A DNA stretch of 64,000 nucleotides from Rhodopseudomonas pentothenatexigens (GTDB taxonomy: Bacteria; Pseudomonadota; Alphaproteobacteria; Rhizobiales; Xanthobacteraceae): NCBI RefSeq assembly GCF_900218015.1, contig NZ_UFQQ01000012.1, positions 62,001 through 126,000 on the forward strand, read 5' to 3'. A model generated the notes under the pieces. The model had not been told where the DNA came from and made no database searches. It was given only the letters and a program-made list of their open reading frames with translations. Below are positions 19,577 to 28,360 of this stretch, piece after piece (the first letter of the stretch is position 1; every line of letters begins with the position of its first letter). Position numbers and translations under genes: made by a program.

Positions 19577-19792
19577 TCATTCGGCACTGGAATTGCGCCG
19601 GCGACGGACGATCTCCCTGGCCTCCATCCGCGCCATGTCCAGCAGGTAACAGAGCATGTCGAGGCGGTGCGCTCGGGCGACCTGGATCAGCTCTCCGGTC
19701 GCTTCCGACAGGTATTGGGCTGCTTCGACTGGCCCGCCATCTCTGGGGCGGGAATAGTGGGAGTCGCGGTGGCTCTCGGAGGGTGGCGACAT
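19577..19792 (-). CDS. 71-residue small conserved-type protein
   Basis: A small protein with a polar leader of about 20 residues followed by an amphipathic helical part, AAQYLSEATGELIQVARAH then LDMLCYLLDMARMEARE, ending in basic RRRRNSSAE. Similar short YLxExTxEL...LxYLLDMARxEA proteins are, from memory, widespread in Bradyrhizobium-type genomes. The ATG at 19792 follows a good -10 box. A longer reading upstream passes through the promoter and is rejected. The function is unknown; a helix-turn-helix dimer or adaptor is possible. Confidence 0.72.
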   Translation of the reverse strand: MSPPSESHRDSHYSRPRDGGPVEAAQYLSEATGELIQVARAHRLDMLCYLLDMARMEAREIVRRRRNSSAE

Positions 19793-19820
19793 CAGGCACC
19801 AATCTGCGGCAGATGCGAAC

Positions 19821-19850
19821 CGCTCCACAATGGAGCGTATTCCGATTATA
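19821..19850 (-). promoter_or_regulatory. Promoter -10 with adjacent 17-bp palindrome, small-protein unit
   Basis: On the minus strand TATAAT (19850-19845) is a consensus -10. About seven bases further, where transcription should begin, lies the perfect palindrome CGCTCCA-n3-TGGAGCG (19821-19837). It would form a hairpin at the very 5' end of the mRNA or serve as an operator. A second inverted repeat, TATAC-n2-GTATA (19849-19860), overlaps the -10 from upstream. Confidence 0.55.
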
Positions 19851-20039
19851 TACACGTATAAGTTGTACAGCTCCAGGTTAATGTTTTGCGAACTTCGATC
19901 GTAAGTAGGTCTGGTTTCGCTCGATCGCCCTGGCCGGCGATTTGACAGCGCCCCCGTCACCACCCATGTTCCGGGCAATCCGGCCGGCGCGAGTCTCGCA
20001 GTCCGGCCTTTTTCTCTTCATTCTGACGCCTGGAATGCG

Positions 20040-22778
20040 ATGAACCTCGTCATTGTCGAGTCGCCGGCGAAGGCCAAGACGATCAACAAATATCTCGGCT
20101 CGTCCTACGAGGTGCTGGCCTCGTTCGGGCACGTGCGCGACTTGCCGGCCAAGAACGGATCGGTCGACCCGGATGCCGACTTTCAGATGATCTGGGAGGT
20201 CGACCCAAAAGCCGCGAGCCGGCTCAACGACATCGCCAAAGCTCTGAAGAATGCAGACAAGCTGATCCTCGCCACCGACCCTGACCGCGAGGGCGAGGCG
20301 ATCTCCTGGCACGTGCTGGAGGTGATGAAGCAGAAGCGTGCGCTGAAGGACCAACAGGTCGAGCGCGTGGTGTTCAATGCCATCACCAAGCAGTCGGTCA
20401 CCGACGCGATGAAGCATCCGCGCCAGATCGACGGTGCGCTGGTCGACGCCTATATGGCGCGCCGGGCGCTCGACTATCTGGTCGGCTTCACCCTCTCCCC
20501 GGTGCTGTGGCGCAAGCTGCCCGGCGCCCGCTCCGCCGGCCGGGTGCAGTCGGTGGCGCTGCGGCTGGTGTGCGACCGCGAAACCGAGATCGAGAAATTC
20601 GTCCCGCGCGAGTATTGGTCGCTGATCGCCACTTTGGCGACGCCGCGCGGCGATACCTTCGAGGCGCGGCTGGTCGGCGCCGACGGCAAGAAGATCCAGC
20701 GGCTCGATATCGGCACCGGCGCCGAAGCCGAGGACTTCAAGAAGGCAATCGAAGCGGCGAACTTCCGGGTCGCCACCGTCGAAGCCAAGCCGGCACGCCG
20801 AAACCCCTACGCCCCGTTCACCACCTCGACGCTGCAGCAGGAAGCCAGCCGCAAGCTCGGCTTCGCCCCGGCGCACACCATGCGGGTGGCGCAGCGGCTG
20901 TATGAAGGCGTCGACATCGGCGGCGAGACCGTCGGTCTCATTACTTATATGCGAACAGACGGCGTGCAGATCGACCCGTCCGCCATCACTCAGGCGCGCA
21001 AGGTGATCGCCGAGGATTTCGGCAATGCCTATGTGCCGGATGCGCCGCGGCAATACACCGCCAAGGCCAAGAACGCGCAGGAAGCCCACGAAGCGATCCG
21101 CCCGACCGACCTGTCGCGCCGCCCGGCCGACGTCAGTCGCCGGCTCGAATCCGACCAGGCCCGGCTGTACGAGTTGATCTGGATCCGCACCGTCGCCAGC
21201 CAGATGGAATCCGCCGAGCTCGAGCGCACCACGGTCGACATCGAGGCGAAGGCCGGGTCACGCCTGCTGGAACTGCGCGCCACCGGCCAGGTGGTGAAGT
21301 TCGACGGCTTCCTCGCCGCCTATCAGGAAGGCCGCGACGACGATTCCGAGGACGAAGACAGCCGCCGCCTCCCCGCGATGAGCGAGAACGAGGCGCTGAA
21401 GCGCGAGGCGCTCGCCGTCACCCAGCACTTCACCGAGCCGCCGCCGCGGTTTTCCGAAGCCTCGCTGGTGAAGCGGATGGAAGAGCTCGGCATCGGCCGG
21501 CCCTCGACCTACGCCTCCATTCTGCAGGTGCTGAAGGATCGCGGCTACGTCCGGCTGGAGAAGAAGCGGCTGCACGGCGAGGACAAGGGTCGCGTCGTGG
21601 TCGCGTTCCTGGAGAGCTTCTTCACCCGCTACGTCGAATACGACTTCACCGCCGGGCTCGAGGAAGATCTCGACCGGATCTCCAATAACGAAGTGTCCTG
21701 GAAACAGGTGCTGAGCGACTTCTGGCGCGACTTCATCGGCGCGGTCGACGAGATCAAGGATCTGCGCGTCGCCCAGGTGCTCGACGTACTCGACGAGATG
21801 CTCGGACCGCACATCTATCCGGCGCGCGAGGACGGCGGCGATCCGAGGCAGTGCCCGAGCTGCGGCACCGGCAAGCTCAACCTGAAAGCCGGCAAGTTCG
21901 GCGCCTTCGTCGGCTGCTCGAACTATCCGGAATGCCGCTACACCCGGCCGCTCGCCTCCGACAGCGCCGGCGATGCCGACCGCGTGCTCGGCACCGATCC
22001 CGACAGCGGCCTCGAGGTCGCGGTGAAGTCCGGCCGGTTCGGCCCCTACATCCAGCTCGGCGAGGCCAAGGATTACGGCGAAGGCGAAAAGCCGAAGAGG
22101 GCCGGCATTCCGAAGGGTACCTCGCCGTCCGATGTCGATCTCGAAATGGCGCTGAAGCTGCTGGCGCTGCCGCGCGAAGTCGGCAAGCACCCGGAGACCG
22201 GGCAGCCGATCAAGGCGGGCATCGGCCGGTTCGGACCTTACGTGCAGCACGAAAAGACCTATGCCAGCCTCGAAGCCGGCGACGACGTCCACACCATCGG
22301 CCTGAACCGCGCGGTGACGCTGATTGCCGAGAAGGTCGCCAAGGGCCCGAGCAAGGGCCGCTTCGGTTCCGATCCCGGCAAGGCGCTGGGCGACCATCCG
22401 AGCCTCGGCGCGGTCGCGGTGAAGAAGGGTCGCTACGGCGCCTACGTCACCGCCGGCGGCGTCAACGCCACGATTCCGAACGACAAGACCGAAGACACCA
22501 TCACCCTGCCCGAAGCGATCGCGCTGCTCGACGAGCGCGCCGCCAAGGGCGGCGGCAAGGCCAAGAAGGCACCGGCCAAAAAGGCCGCTGCCAAGAAGGC
22601 GTCCGCCGGTGGTGAGGCCAAGCCGGTGAAGAAGGCCGCCGCCAAGAAGGCCAAGCCGAAGGCCGAAAGCGCCGCCGCCAGCAAGGCGCGCGCGCCGGTG
22701 GCGGCGAAGACGGCGGTGCCGAAGAAGGCCGCCAAGCCCAAAGACGCGGCCAAGAGCAGCGCCGCCAAGAACGGATAG
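20040..22778 (+). CDS. topA: DNA topoisomerase I
   Basis: A 912-residue type IA topoisomerase. The Toprim domain opens the protein (VIVESPAKAKTINKYLG, with DPDREGEAISWH), and the catalytic Tyr is in ETVGLITYMRTDGV near residue 303. One four-Cys zinc ribbon (CPSCGTGKLNLK...CSNYPECRYT) follows at about 605-640, then Cys-less repeats of the same fold. The last 90 residues are Lys/Ala-rich, a DNA-binding tail frequent in alphaproteobacteria. It removes negative supercoils. rnr starts two bases after its stop. The upstream 250 bp includes TTGACA at about 19942. Confidence 0.97.
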   Translation: MNLVIVESPAKAKTINKYLGSSYEVLASFGHVRDLPAKNGSVDPDADFQMIWEVDPKAASRLNDIAKALKNADKLILATDPDREGEAISWHVLEVMKQKRALKDQQVERVVFNAITKQSVTDAMKHPRQIDGALVDAYMARRALDYLVGFTLSPVLWRKLPGARSAGRVQSVALRLVCDRETEIEKFVPREYWSLIATLATPRGDTFEARLVGADGKKIQRLDIGTGAEAEDFKKAIEAANFRVATVEAKPARRNPYAPFTTSTLQQEASRKLGFAPAHTMRVAQRLYEGVDIGGETVGLITYMRTDGVQIDPSAITQARKVIAEDFGNAYVPDAPRQYTAKAKNAQEAHEAIRPTDLSRRPADVSRRLESDQARLYELIWIRTVASQMESAELERTTVDIEAKAGSRLLELRATGQVVKFDGFLAAYQEGRDDDSEDEDSRRLPAMSENEALKREALAVTQHFTEPPPRFSEASLVKRMEELGIGRPSTYASILQVLKDRGYVRLEKKRLHGEDKGRVVVAFLESFFTRYVEYDFTAGLEEDLDRISNNEVSWKQVLSDFWRDFIGAVDEIKDLRVAQVLDVLDEMLGPHIYPAREDGGDPRQCPSCGTGKLNLKAGKFGAFVGCSNYPECRYTRPLASDSAGDADRVLGTDPDSGLEVAVKSGRFGPYIQLGEAKDYGEGEKPKRAGIPKGTSPSDVDLEMALKLLALPREVGKHPETGQPIKAGIGRFGPYVQHEKTYASLEAGDDVHTIGLNRAVTLIAEKVAKGPSKGRFGSDPGKALGDHPSLGAVAVKKGRYGAYVTAGGVNATIPNDKTEDTITLPEAIALLDERAAKGGGKAKKAPAKKAAAKKASAGGEAKPVKKAAAKKAKPKAESAAASKARAPVAAKTAVPKKAAKPKDAAKSSAAKNG

Positions 22779-22780
22779 AT

Positions 22781-25126
22781 GTGAGCAAGACGCGCGACGC
22801 GAAGTTTCCGGACAAGGCCACTCTCCTCGCCTTCATCCGCGCCCACCCCGGCAAGGTCGGCACCCGGGAGATCGCGCGCGAATACGGCCTGAAGAACGCC
22901 GATCGCGCCGAACTGAAGCGAATGCTGCGTGAGCTCGCCGACGGCGGCAGCATCCGCAAGAGCGGCCGCCGCAAGGTATCTGAGCCAGCCACGCTGCCGC
23001 CGACGCTGCTGGCCGACATCGTCTCGCGCGATGCCGACGGCGAACTGATCGCCACCCCGTCCGAATGGGACGAGCAGGACGGCGACGCGCCGAAGATCCG
23101 CATCCACACCCCACGCCGGATCAAGCCCGGCACCGCAGCCGGCGTCGGTGACCGCGCGCTGCTGCATGTCGAGACCGCCGATCCGCGCGACGCCGGCCCC
23201 GCTTATGTCGGCCGCGTCATTCGTGTGCTGGAACGCGGCAAGGCCCGCATCCTCGGCATCTTCCGCGCGCTGCCGCAAGGCGGCGGCCGGATGGTCCCGG
23301 TCGACAAGAAGCAGGCCGGGCGCGAACTCAACATCGCGGCGCACGATGCCGGCGGTGCGGAGGATGGCGATCTCGTCAGCGTCGATCTGATCCGCACCCG
23401 CGGCTTCGGCCTCGCCTCCGGCCGGGTCAAGGAACGGCTCGGCTCGCTCGCCAGCGAAAAGGCGGTCAGCCTGATCGCGATCCACACCCACGACATCCCG
23501 CAGGACTTTTCCTCGGCCGCGATCCGCGAGTCCGAAGCCGCGCAGCCGGCCACGCTCAAAGGGCGCGAAGATTGGCGCGACCTGCCGCTGGTGACGATCG
23601 ATCCGCCCGACGCGAAAGACCACGACGACGCGGTCTACGCCGAGCCGGACTCCGATCCTGCGAACAAAGGCGGCGTCATCGTCTATGTGGCGATCGCCGA
23701 TGTCGCCTACTACGTGCGGCCGGGCTCGGCGCTGGATCGCGACGCGCTGCGCCGCGGTAATTCGGTGTACTTCCCCGACCGCGTCGTGCCGATGCTGCCG
23801 GAGCGGATCTCCAACGATCTGTGTTCGCTCAAACCGGGCGAGCCGCGCGGCGCCCTCGCGGTCCGCATGGTGATCGACGCGCAGGGCCGCAAGCGCTCGC
23901 ATTCGTTCCACCGCGTGCTGATGCGCTCGGCGGCGAAACTGAACTACGCCCAGGCCCAGGCGGCGATCGACGGCCGGCCCGACGACGTCACCGGCCCGCT
24001 GCTCGAGACGATCCTGAAGCCGCTGTACGACGCCTATGCGGTGGTCAAGCGCGGCCGCGACGAGCGCGACCCGCTCGACCTCGATCTGCCCGAGCGCAAG
24101 ATCATCCTGAAGCCGGACGGCACCGTCGACCGCGTCATCGTGCCGGAGCGGCTCGATGCGCACCGGCTGATCGAAGAATTCATGATCCTCGCCAATGTCG
24201 CCGCCGCCGAGATGCTGGAGAAGAAGGCGCTGCCGCTGATCTACCGGGTGCACGACGAACCCAGCGTCGAGAAGGTCCATAACCTCGTCGACTTCCTCAA
24301 GACGCTCGATCTGTCGTTCGCCAAGCAGGGCGCGCTGCGGCCGGCGCAGTTCAACCGCATCCTGGCGATGGTCAAAGGCGAAGACTCCGAGCCGCTGGTC
24401 AACGAGGTGGTGCTGCGCTCGCAGGCGCAGGCGGAATACAGCTCCGAGAACTATGGCCATTTCGGCCTGAACCTGCGCCGCTATGCGCATTTCACTTCGC
24501 CGATCCGGCGCTACGCCGATCTCGTCGTGCATCGCGCGTTGATCCGCGCGCTCGATCTCGGCGACGGTGCGCTGCCGCCGTCCGAGACGGTCGAGACGCT
24601 GGCGGAGGTTGCGGCGCAGATCTCGCTCACCGAACGCCGCGCGATGAAGGCCGAGCGCGAGACCGTCGACCGCCTGATCGCGCACCATCTCGCGGACCGG
24701 ATCGGCGCCACCTTCCAGGGACGCGTCTCCGGCGTCACCAAGGCCGGACTGTTCGTCAAGCTGAGCGACACCGGCGCCGACGGGCTGATCCCGATCCGCT
24801 CGCTCGGTGACGAGTATTACAACTACGACGAAACCCGCCACGCGCTCATCGGCTCGCGCAGCGGGGCCATGCACCGGCTGGGGGATGTGGTCGACGTCAA
24901 GCTGGTGGAAGCTGCTCCGGTGGCCGGTGCGCTGCGGTTCGAGCTGGTGAGCAATGCCAGCGTCGAATTCACGCACCGCAAGACTGCACGCAAGACCAAG
25001 GGAACGAGCAAGGCCAAGCTGAAGACCGAAAGCGGCAAGTCGGCGCGCGCCAAGCCCGGACGGGCGAAAGCACGGAAAGCGGCCAAGCCGAAACAGAAAA
25101 CCAAGTCCGGGAGAGGAAAACGCTGA
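22781..25126 (+). CDS. rnr: Ribonuclease R
   Basis: A 781-residue RNase II-superfamily exoribonuclease starting at GTG, two bases after topA. An amino-terminal winged helix (FIRAHPGKVGTREIAREYGL) and cold-shock domains precede the RNB catalytic core with VTIDPPDAKDHDDAV (Mg2+-binding Asp residues), RRGNSVYFPDRVVPMLPE and HFTSPIRRYADLVVHR. A carboxy-terminal S1 domain and a Lys/Arg-rich tail follow, as usual for RNase R. It degrades structured RNA. Its TGA overlaps the ATG of the next gene. Confidence 0.96.
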   Translation: MSKTRDAKFPDKATLLAFIRAHPGKVGTREIAREYGLKNADRAELKRMLRELADGGSIRKSGRRKVSEPATLPPTLLADIVSRDADGELIATPSEWDEQDGDAPKIRIHTPRRIKPGTAAGVGDRALLHVETADPRDAGPAYVGRVIRVLERGKARILGIFRALPQGGGRMVPVDKKQAGRELNIAAHDAGGAEDGDLVSVDLIRTRGFGLASGRVKERLGSLASEKAVSLIAIHTHDIPQDFSSAAIRESEAAQPATLKGREDWRDLPLVTIDPPDAKDHDDAVYAEPDSDPANKGGVIVYVAIADVAYYVRPGSALDRDALRRGNSVYFPDRVVPMLPERISNDLCSLKPGEPRGALAVRMVIDAQGRKRSHSFHRVLMRSAAKLNYAQAQAAIDGRPDDVTGPLLETILKPLYDAYAVVKRGRDERDPLDLDLPERKIILKPDGTVDRVIVPERLDAHRLIEEFMILANVAAAEMLEKKALPLIYRVHDEPSVEKVHNLVDFLKTLDLSFAKQGALRPAQFNRILAMVKGEDSEPLVNEVVLRSQAQAEYSSENYGHFGLNLRRYAHFTSPIRRYADLVVHRALIRALDLGDGALPPSETVETLAEVAAQISLTERRAMKAERETVDRLIAHHLADRIGATFQGRVSGVTKAGLFVKLSDTGADGLIPIRSLGDEYYNYDETRHALIGSRSGAMHRLGDVVDVKLVEAAPVAGALRFELVSNASVEFTHRKTARKTKGTSKAKLKTESGKSARAKPGRAKARKAAKPKQKTKSGRGKR

Positions 25127-25554
25127 TGACCACGCTGTCACGCGAGCCGATCGTCTGGCCGCCGCAATCCGCTCCGTCGCAGCAGCGCAACGTCTGGCAG
25201 GCGATGTGGCGCGGTTTCCGCGGCCGCTGCCCGAACTGCGGCGAAGGCCGGATGTTCCGCGCGTTCCTCAAGACCGCCGACTGCTGCGACCAATGCGGCC
25301 AGGATTTCACCGGCCACCGCGCCGACGATCTGCCGGCGTATCTGGTGATCGTCATCGTCGGCCATATCGTAGTGCCGATCGCGCTGTCGATCGAGACGCA
25401 TTTTTCGCCGCCGGTGATGCTACAGCTCGCGATCTACCTGCCTTTCACCCTGCTGGCTTCGCTGCTATTGCTGCAGCCGGTCAAGGGTGCCGTGGTCGGA
25501 TTGCAATGGGCATTCCGGATGCACGGCTTCGACGAGACCAACCCCGACCGCTGA
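25126..25554 (+). CDS. DUF983 family membrane protein
   Basis: A 142-residue protein with an amino-terminal zinc-ribbon-like pair of motifs (CPNCGEGRMFRAFLK, then CDQCGQDF) and two hydrophobic helices (YLVIVIVGHIVVPIALSI and QLAIYLPFTLLASLLLL), the usual DUF983 architecture. The start codon overlaps the rnr stop by one base. The role is unknown; the linkage of rnr with DUF983 and a Nudix gene is frequent in alphaproteobacteria from memory. Confidence 0.88.
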   Translation: MTTLSREPIVWPPQSAPSQQRNVWQAMWRGFRGRCPNCGEGRMFRAFLKTADCCDQCGQDFTGHRADDLPAYLVIVIVGHIVVPIALSIETHFSPPVMLQLAIYLPFTLLASLLLLQPVKGAVVGLQWAFRMHGFDETNPDR

Positions 25555-25621
25555 CGGCACGCCCACGCACGCGGCGGCACAACGACGACAAACACCAACA
25601 AGAAACGACAATGGGAGCGAC

Positions 25622-26377
25622 ATGACCGAAACTGCGACGCAGGCCGAGCCGAAGGTCGAGCAGGATCACCAGGAACCCAGCCACCACCCGTATTTCCGCC
25701 CGAAGGACGCCGCGACGCTGATCCTGGTCGATCGCAGCGCCTCGACGCCGAAGGTGCTGGTCGGCAAGCGCCACGACAACGTGGTGTTCATGCCCGGCAA
25801 GTTCGTGTTTCCCGGCGGCCGCGTCGACAAGAGCGACGTCCGCGTCCCGGTGGCGGCCCCGATCCCGCCGGAGCTCGAAGCCAATCTGCTCAAGGGCAGC
25901 CCGAAGACCACGCCGTCCCGCGCCCGCGCGCTGGCGATCGCGGCGATCCGCGAAGCCTGCGAGGAAACCGGGCTGTGCCTCGGCTGCAGGACCAGTACAC
26001 CGGCGAAACTGAACGGCCCGTGGCAGCCGTTCACCGAGGCCGGCCTGCTGCCGGATCCCTCCGGCCTGTTCCTGATCGCGCGCGCCATCACCCCGCCCGG
26101 CCGGATCAAGCGGTTCGACACCCGTTTCTTCACCGCCGATGCCTCGGCGATCGCGCACCGCGTCGACGGCGTGGTGCATGCCGATGCCGAGCTGGTCGAA
26201 CTGGTGTGGGTCGAGCTCGGCTCCAAGCCGCTCGCCGACCTGCATCCGATGACCAAGAACGTGCTCGGCGAGCTCGACCGCCGGCTCGCCACCGGCCCGC
26301 TGCGCCACGACGCACCGGTGCCGTTCTTCCATTTCTATGGCGGTAAGATGCAGAAGGACATGCTGCCGGGGGCCTGA
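25622..26377 (+). CDS. Nudix hydrolase
   Basis: A 251-residue Nudix protein. The Nudix box is split: GGRVDKSD is followed by about 30 inserted residues before AIREACEETGL, which carries the metal-binding Glu pair. This long-insert form occurs in CoA- or ADP-ribose-type hydrolases (NUDT7/8/19-like). The ATG at 25622 has a GGGAG site. It closes the rnr-DUF983 group with a 67-bp gap. The substrate is not assignable. Confidence 0.88.
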   Translation: MTETATQAEPKVEQDHQEPSHHPYFRPKDAATLILVDRSASTPKVLVGKRHDNVVFMPGKFVFPGGRVDKSDVRVPVAAPIPPELEANLLKGSPKTTPSRARALAIAAIREACEETGLCLGCRTSTPAKLNGPWQPFTEAGLLPDPSGLFLIARAITPPGRIKRFDTRFFTADASAIAHRVDGVVHADAELVELVWVELGSKPLADLHPMTKNVLGELDRRLATGPLRHDAPVPFFHFYGGKMQKDMLPGA

Positions 26378-26411
26378 GCCCCCGACCAGCATCGGCACGA
26401 GCGACCTCGAC

Positions 26412-27662
26412 CTAACGGCGTGACCACCGCGCCGTCAGTTCGAGCAGCAAAGCGGTTGCAGCCAGCGCGCCGCCATAGAGGCTCACCACCGTCCAGCCGC
26501 CATGCGCCCAGGCGAATGCGGCACCGGCCGAGCCGATCGATCCGCCGATGAACATCCCGGTCATGAACAGGGTGTTGAGCCGGCTGCGCGCCTCCGGCAC
26601 CAGCGCGTAGACGATGTGCTGGTTGGAGATCAGCGCACTCTGCAGACCGAAATCCAGCACCACCACGCCGATCAGCAGTCCGGCCACGCTGCCCCACAGA
26701 CCGAACACGACCCACGATGCCAGCACCAGCGCGGCGCCGATCGCGATCACCGGCCCCGGCCCGCTTCGATCCGCAATCCGGCCGGAGATCGGCGCCGCCA
26801 GCACGCCGACCACACCGACGAGGCCGAACAAGCCTGCGGCTTGGGCTCCGAGGCCGAACTGCGGCTCCTGCAGATGCAGCGCCAGCACCGTCCAGAACAC
26901 GCTGAAGGAGGCGAACAGCGCCGCCTGCACCGCGGTTGCGCGCCGCAGGGCCGGCTGGTGGCGCCACAGCGACGCCAGCGACTTCAGCGCGGCGCCGTAG
27001 CCGATGTCGAGGTGGCCGTGATGCCGCGGCAGCAGCCACGCCATCAGCGCCGCCGCCGCGAGCGCCGCCGGCACGGATAGCCAAAACATCTCGCGCCAGC
27101 CGAGATGCCCGGCGACGAAGCCCGCCACCGTCCGGCTGAGCAGGATGCCGCAGAGCAGCCCGGACATCACCAGACCGATGGTCTTGCCGCGCCGCTCCGG
27201 CGCCGACAGCGCGGCAGCGAACGGCACCACCTGTTGCGCCACCGTGGCGCAGGCGCCGAGCGCGAGCGACGCGGCAATGATCAGCCAGGCCGACGGCGCC
27301 AACGCCACCAACGCGGCCGCGACGGCCAGCAGCACGAACTGGCCGGCGATCAGCCGCCGCCGGTCGGTCAGATCACCGAGCGGCACCAGCAAGAAGAGGC
27401 CGACCGCATAGCCGAGCTGGGTCGCCGTCGGGATCATTCCGGTCAGCGCCGGGCTGCCGAGATCGCGCTCGATCACCCCGAGCATCGGCTGGTTGTAGTA
27501 GATGTTGGCGACGCCGATGCCGGCGGCCGCGGCCATCGCCAGCGTCAGCCCGGCACTCATTGCCGGCCCCGGCGCCGCCGCCCCACGGCCGGGGCCGGGC
27601 TTGGGCGAAGGTTCGGGTCGAGGATCCTCCGCAACGCGCAGGGCCGGCTCGCTGGCGGTCAT
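26412..27662 (-). CDS. MFS transporter
   Basis: A 416-residue major facilitator with about 12 hydrophobic helices. Motifs include [11 protein letters not shown] in helix 1 and [13 protein letters not shown] after helix 2 (the DHA-type motif A), pointing to a proton-driven exporter of drugs or small metabolites. The ATG at 27662 was chosen; an upstream frame adds 73 unlikely residues. The amino end is Pro/Gly/Arg-rich for about 30 residues. It is divergent from rpmG. The substrate is unknown. Confidence 0.9.
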   Translation of the reverse strand: MTASEPALRVAEDPRPEPSPKPGPGRGAAAPGPAMSAGLTLAMAAAAGIGVANIYYNQPMLGVIERDLGSPALTGMIPTATQLGYAVGLFLLVPLGDLTDRRRLIAGQFVLLAVAAALVALAPSAWLIIAASLALGACATVAQQVVPFAAALSAPERRGKTIGLVMSGLLCGILLSRTVAGFVAGHLGWREMFWLSVPAALAAAALMAWLLPRHHGHLDIGYGAALKSLASLWRHQPALRRATAVQAALFASFSVFWTVLALHLQEPQFGLGAQAAGLFGLVGVVGVLAAPISGRIADRSGPGPVIAIGAALVLASWVVFGLWGSVAGLLIGVVVLDFGLQSALISNQHIVYALVPEARSRLNTLFMTGMFIGGSIGSAGAAFAWAHGGWTVVSLYGGALAATALLLELTARWSRR

Positions 27663-27866
27663 CTGGGGCCTTCCTAAGACAAGAATCGGGGTCGGGTTTC
27701 CGAACATGGGCCGCCATGGCCCGAAATCGAGGTCGCGCTCGGGAAGATCAGCGATGCGCAGATTGCCGTCTTGTCGGATTGGCGTGGATTTTGGCTGGTT
27801 TGGGTGCCAATTTCCGCGCTCGACAGCGATTTCGCCTCTCCCGCGCGGCAATACCCGCCGAGAACC

Positions 27867-27894
27867 TTGACTTTCGGGCATTCGCGGCTAGTTT
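27867..27894 (+). promoter_or_regulatory. Putative rpmG promoter
   Basis: TTGACT (27867-27872) and TAGTTT (27889-27894) with a 16-base spacer, about 65 bp upstream of the L33 start. This resembles a housekeeping alphaproteobacterial promoter. Confidence 0.45.
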
Positions 27895-27960
27895 GCCGGC
27901 CAAACGCGGGTCCTGACGTTCGACCTCGCCTGTTTATTCCCAAATTCGAGGTTTGAGATC

Positions 27961-28128
27961 ATGGCCAAGGCGGTCACCATCAAGATCAAGCTCGTGTCGA
28001 CGGCCGACACCGGGTTCTATTACGTGACGAAGAAGAACTCGCGCACCATGACCGACAAGATGGTCAAGAAGAAGTACGACCCGGTCGCGCGCAAGCACGT
28101 CGAGTTCAAGGAAGCCAAGATCAAGTAA
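27961..28128 (+). CDS. rpmG: 50S ribosomal protein L33
   Basis: A 55-residue ribosomal protein with the complete L33 pattern: [40 protein letters not shown] and the end [10 protein letters not shown]. It is the Cys-free form of L33, lacking the zinc-binding pairs. A GAGG site precedes the ATG and a strong terminator follows, so it is a single-gene transcript. Confidence 0.97.
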   Translation: MAKAVTIKIKLVSTADTGFYYVTKKNSRTMTDKMVKKKYDPVARKHVEFKEAKIK

Positions 28129-28160
28129 GCCGCTTCGGCCTACTGACGGCATTCCTTCCG

Positions 28161-28185
28161 CGGGGCCTTCGGGCCCCGTTTCTAT
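28161..28185 (+). terminator. Rho-independent terminator of rpmG
   Basis: A seven-bp G/C stem (CGGGGCC / GGCCCCG) with a TTCG tetraloop is followed by TTTCTATTTT. It begins 33 bp after the stop codon of rpmG. Confidence 0.85.
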
Positions 28186-28223
28186 TTTGGGCGATGATCG
28201 GCAGCCTTCGCCCCGCCCACAGA

Positions 28224-28323
28224 CGTCATCGCCCGCGCAGGCGGGCGACCCAGTATTCCAGAGCGCCGAACATAGATTGCACGCGCCGCGGCGTACTGGA
28301 TCCCCGCCTGCGCGGGGATGACG
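28224..28323. repeat. Dispersed palindromic repeat (type B)
   Basis: Outer ends CGTCAT and ATGACG. The left half contains CGCCCGCGCAGGCGGGCGA, itself a hairpin; the right half contains TCCCCGCCTGCGCGGGGA, another hairpin; inner CAGTA and TACTGG also pair. It differs in sequence from the type A copies but has the same boundary logic. It lies between rpmG and pleD. Confidence 0.75.
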
Positions 28324-28360
28324 ACCGTACGTGATCGTGAAGTCGTGCAGATTGCCTCGG

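Noticed and set aside
22560-22770. Repeats of AAGAAGGC-type sequence at the end of topA as a possible tandem repeat or recombination site
   Set aside because: They encode the Lys/Ala-rich DNA-binding tail common in alphaproteobacterial TopA; codon choice alone explains the repetition.
22442-25141. An 899-codon minus-strand frame opposite topA and rnr
   Set aside because: The plus-strand proteins have complete catalytic motifs; this frame is an antisense shadow with no start signal.
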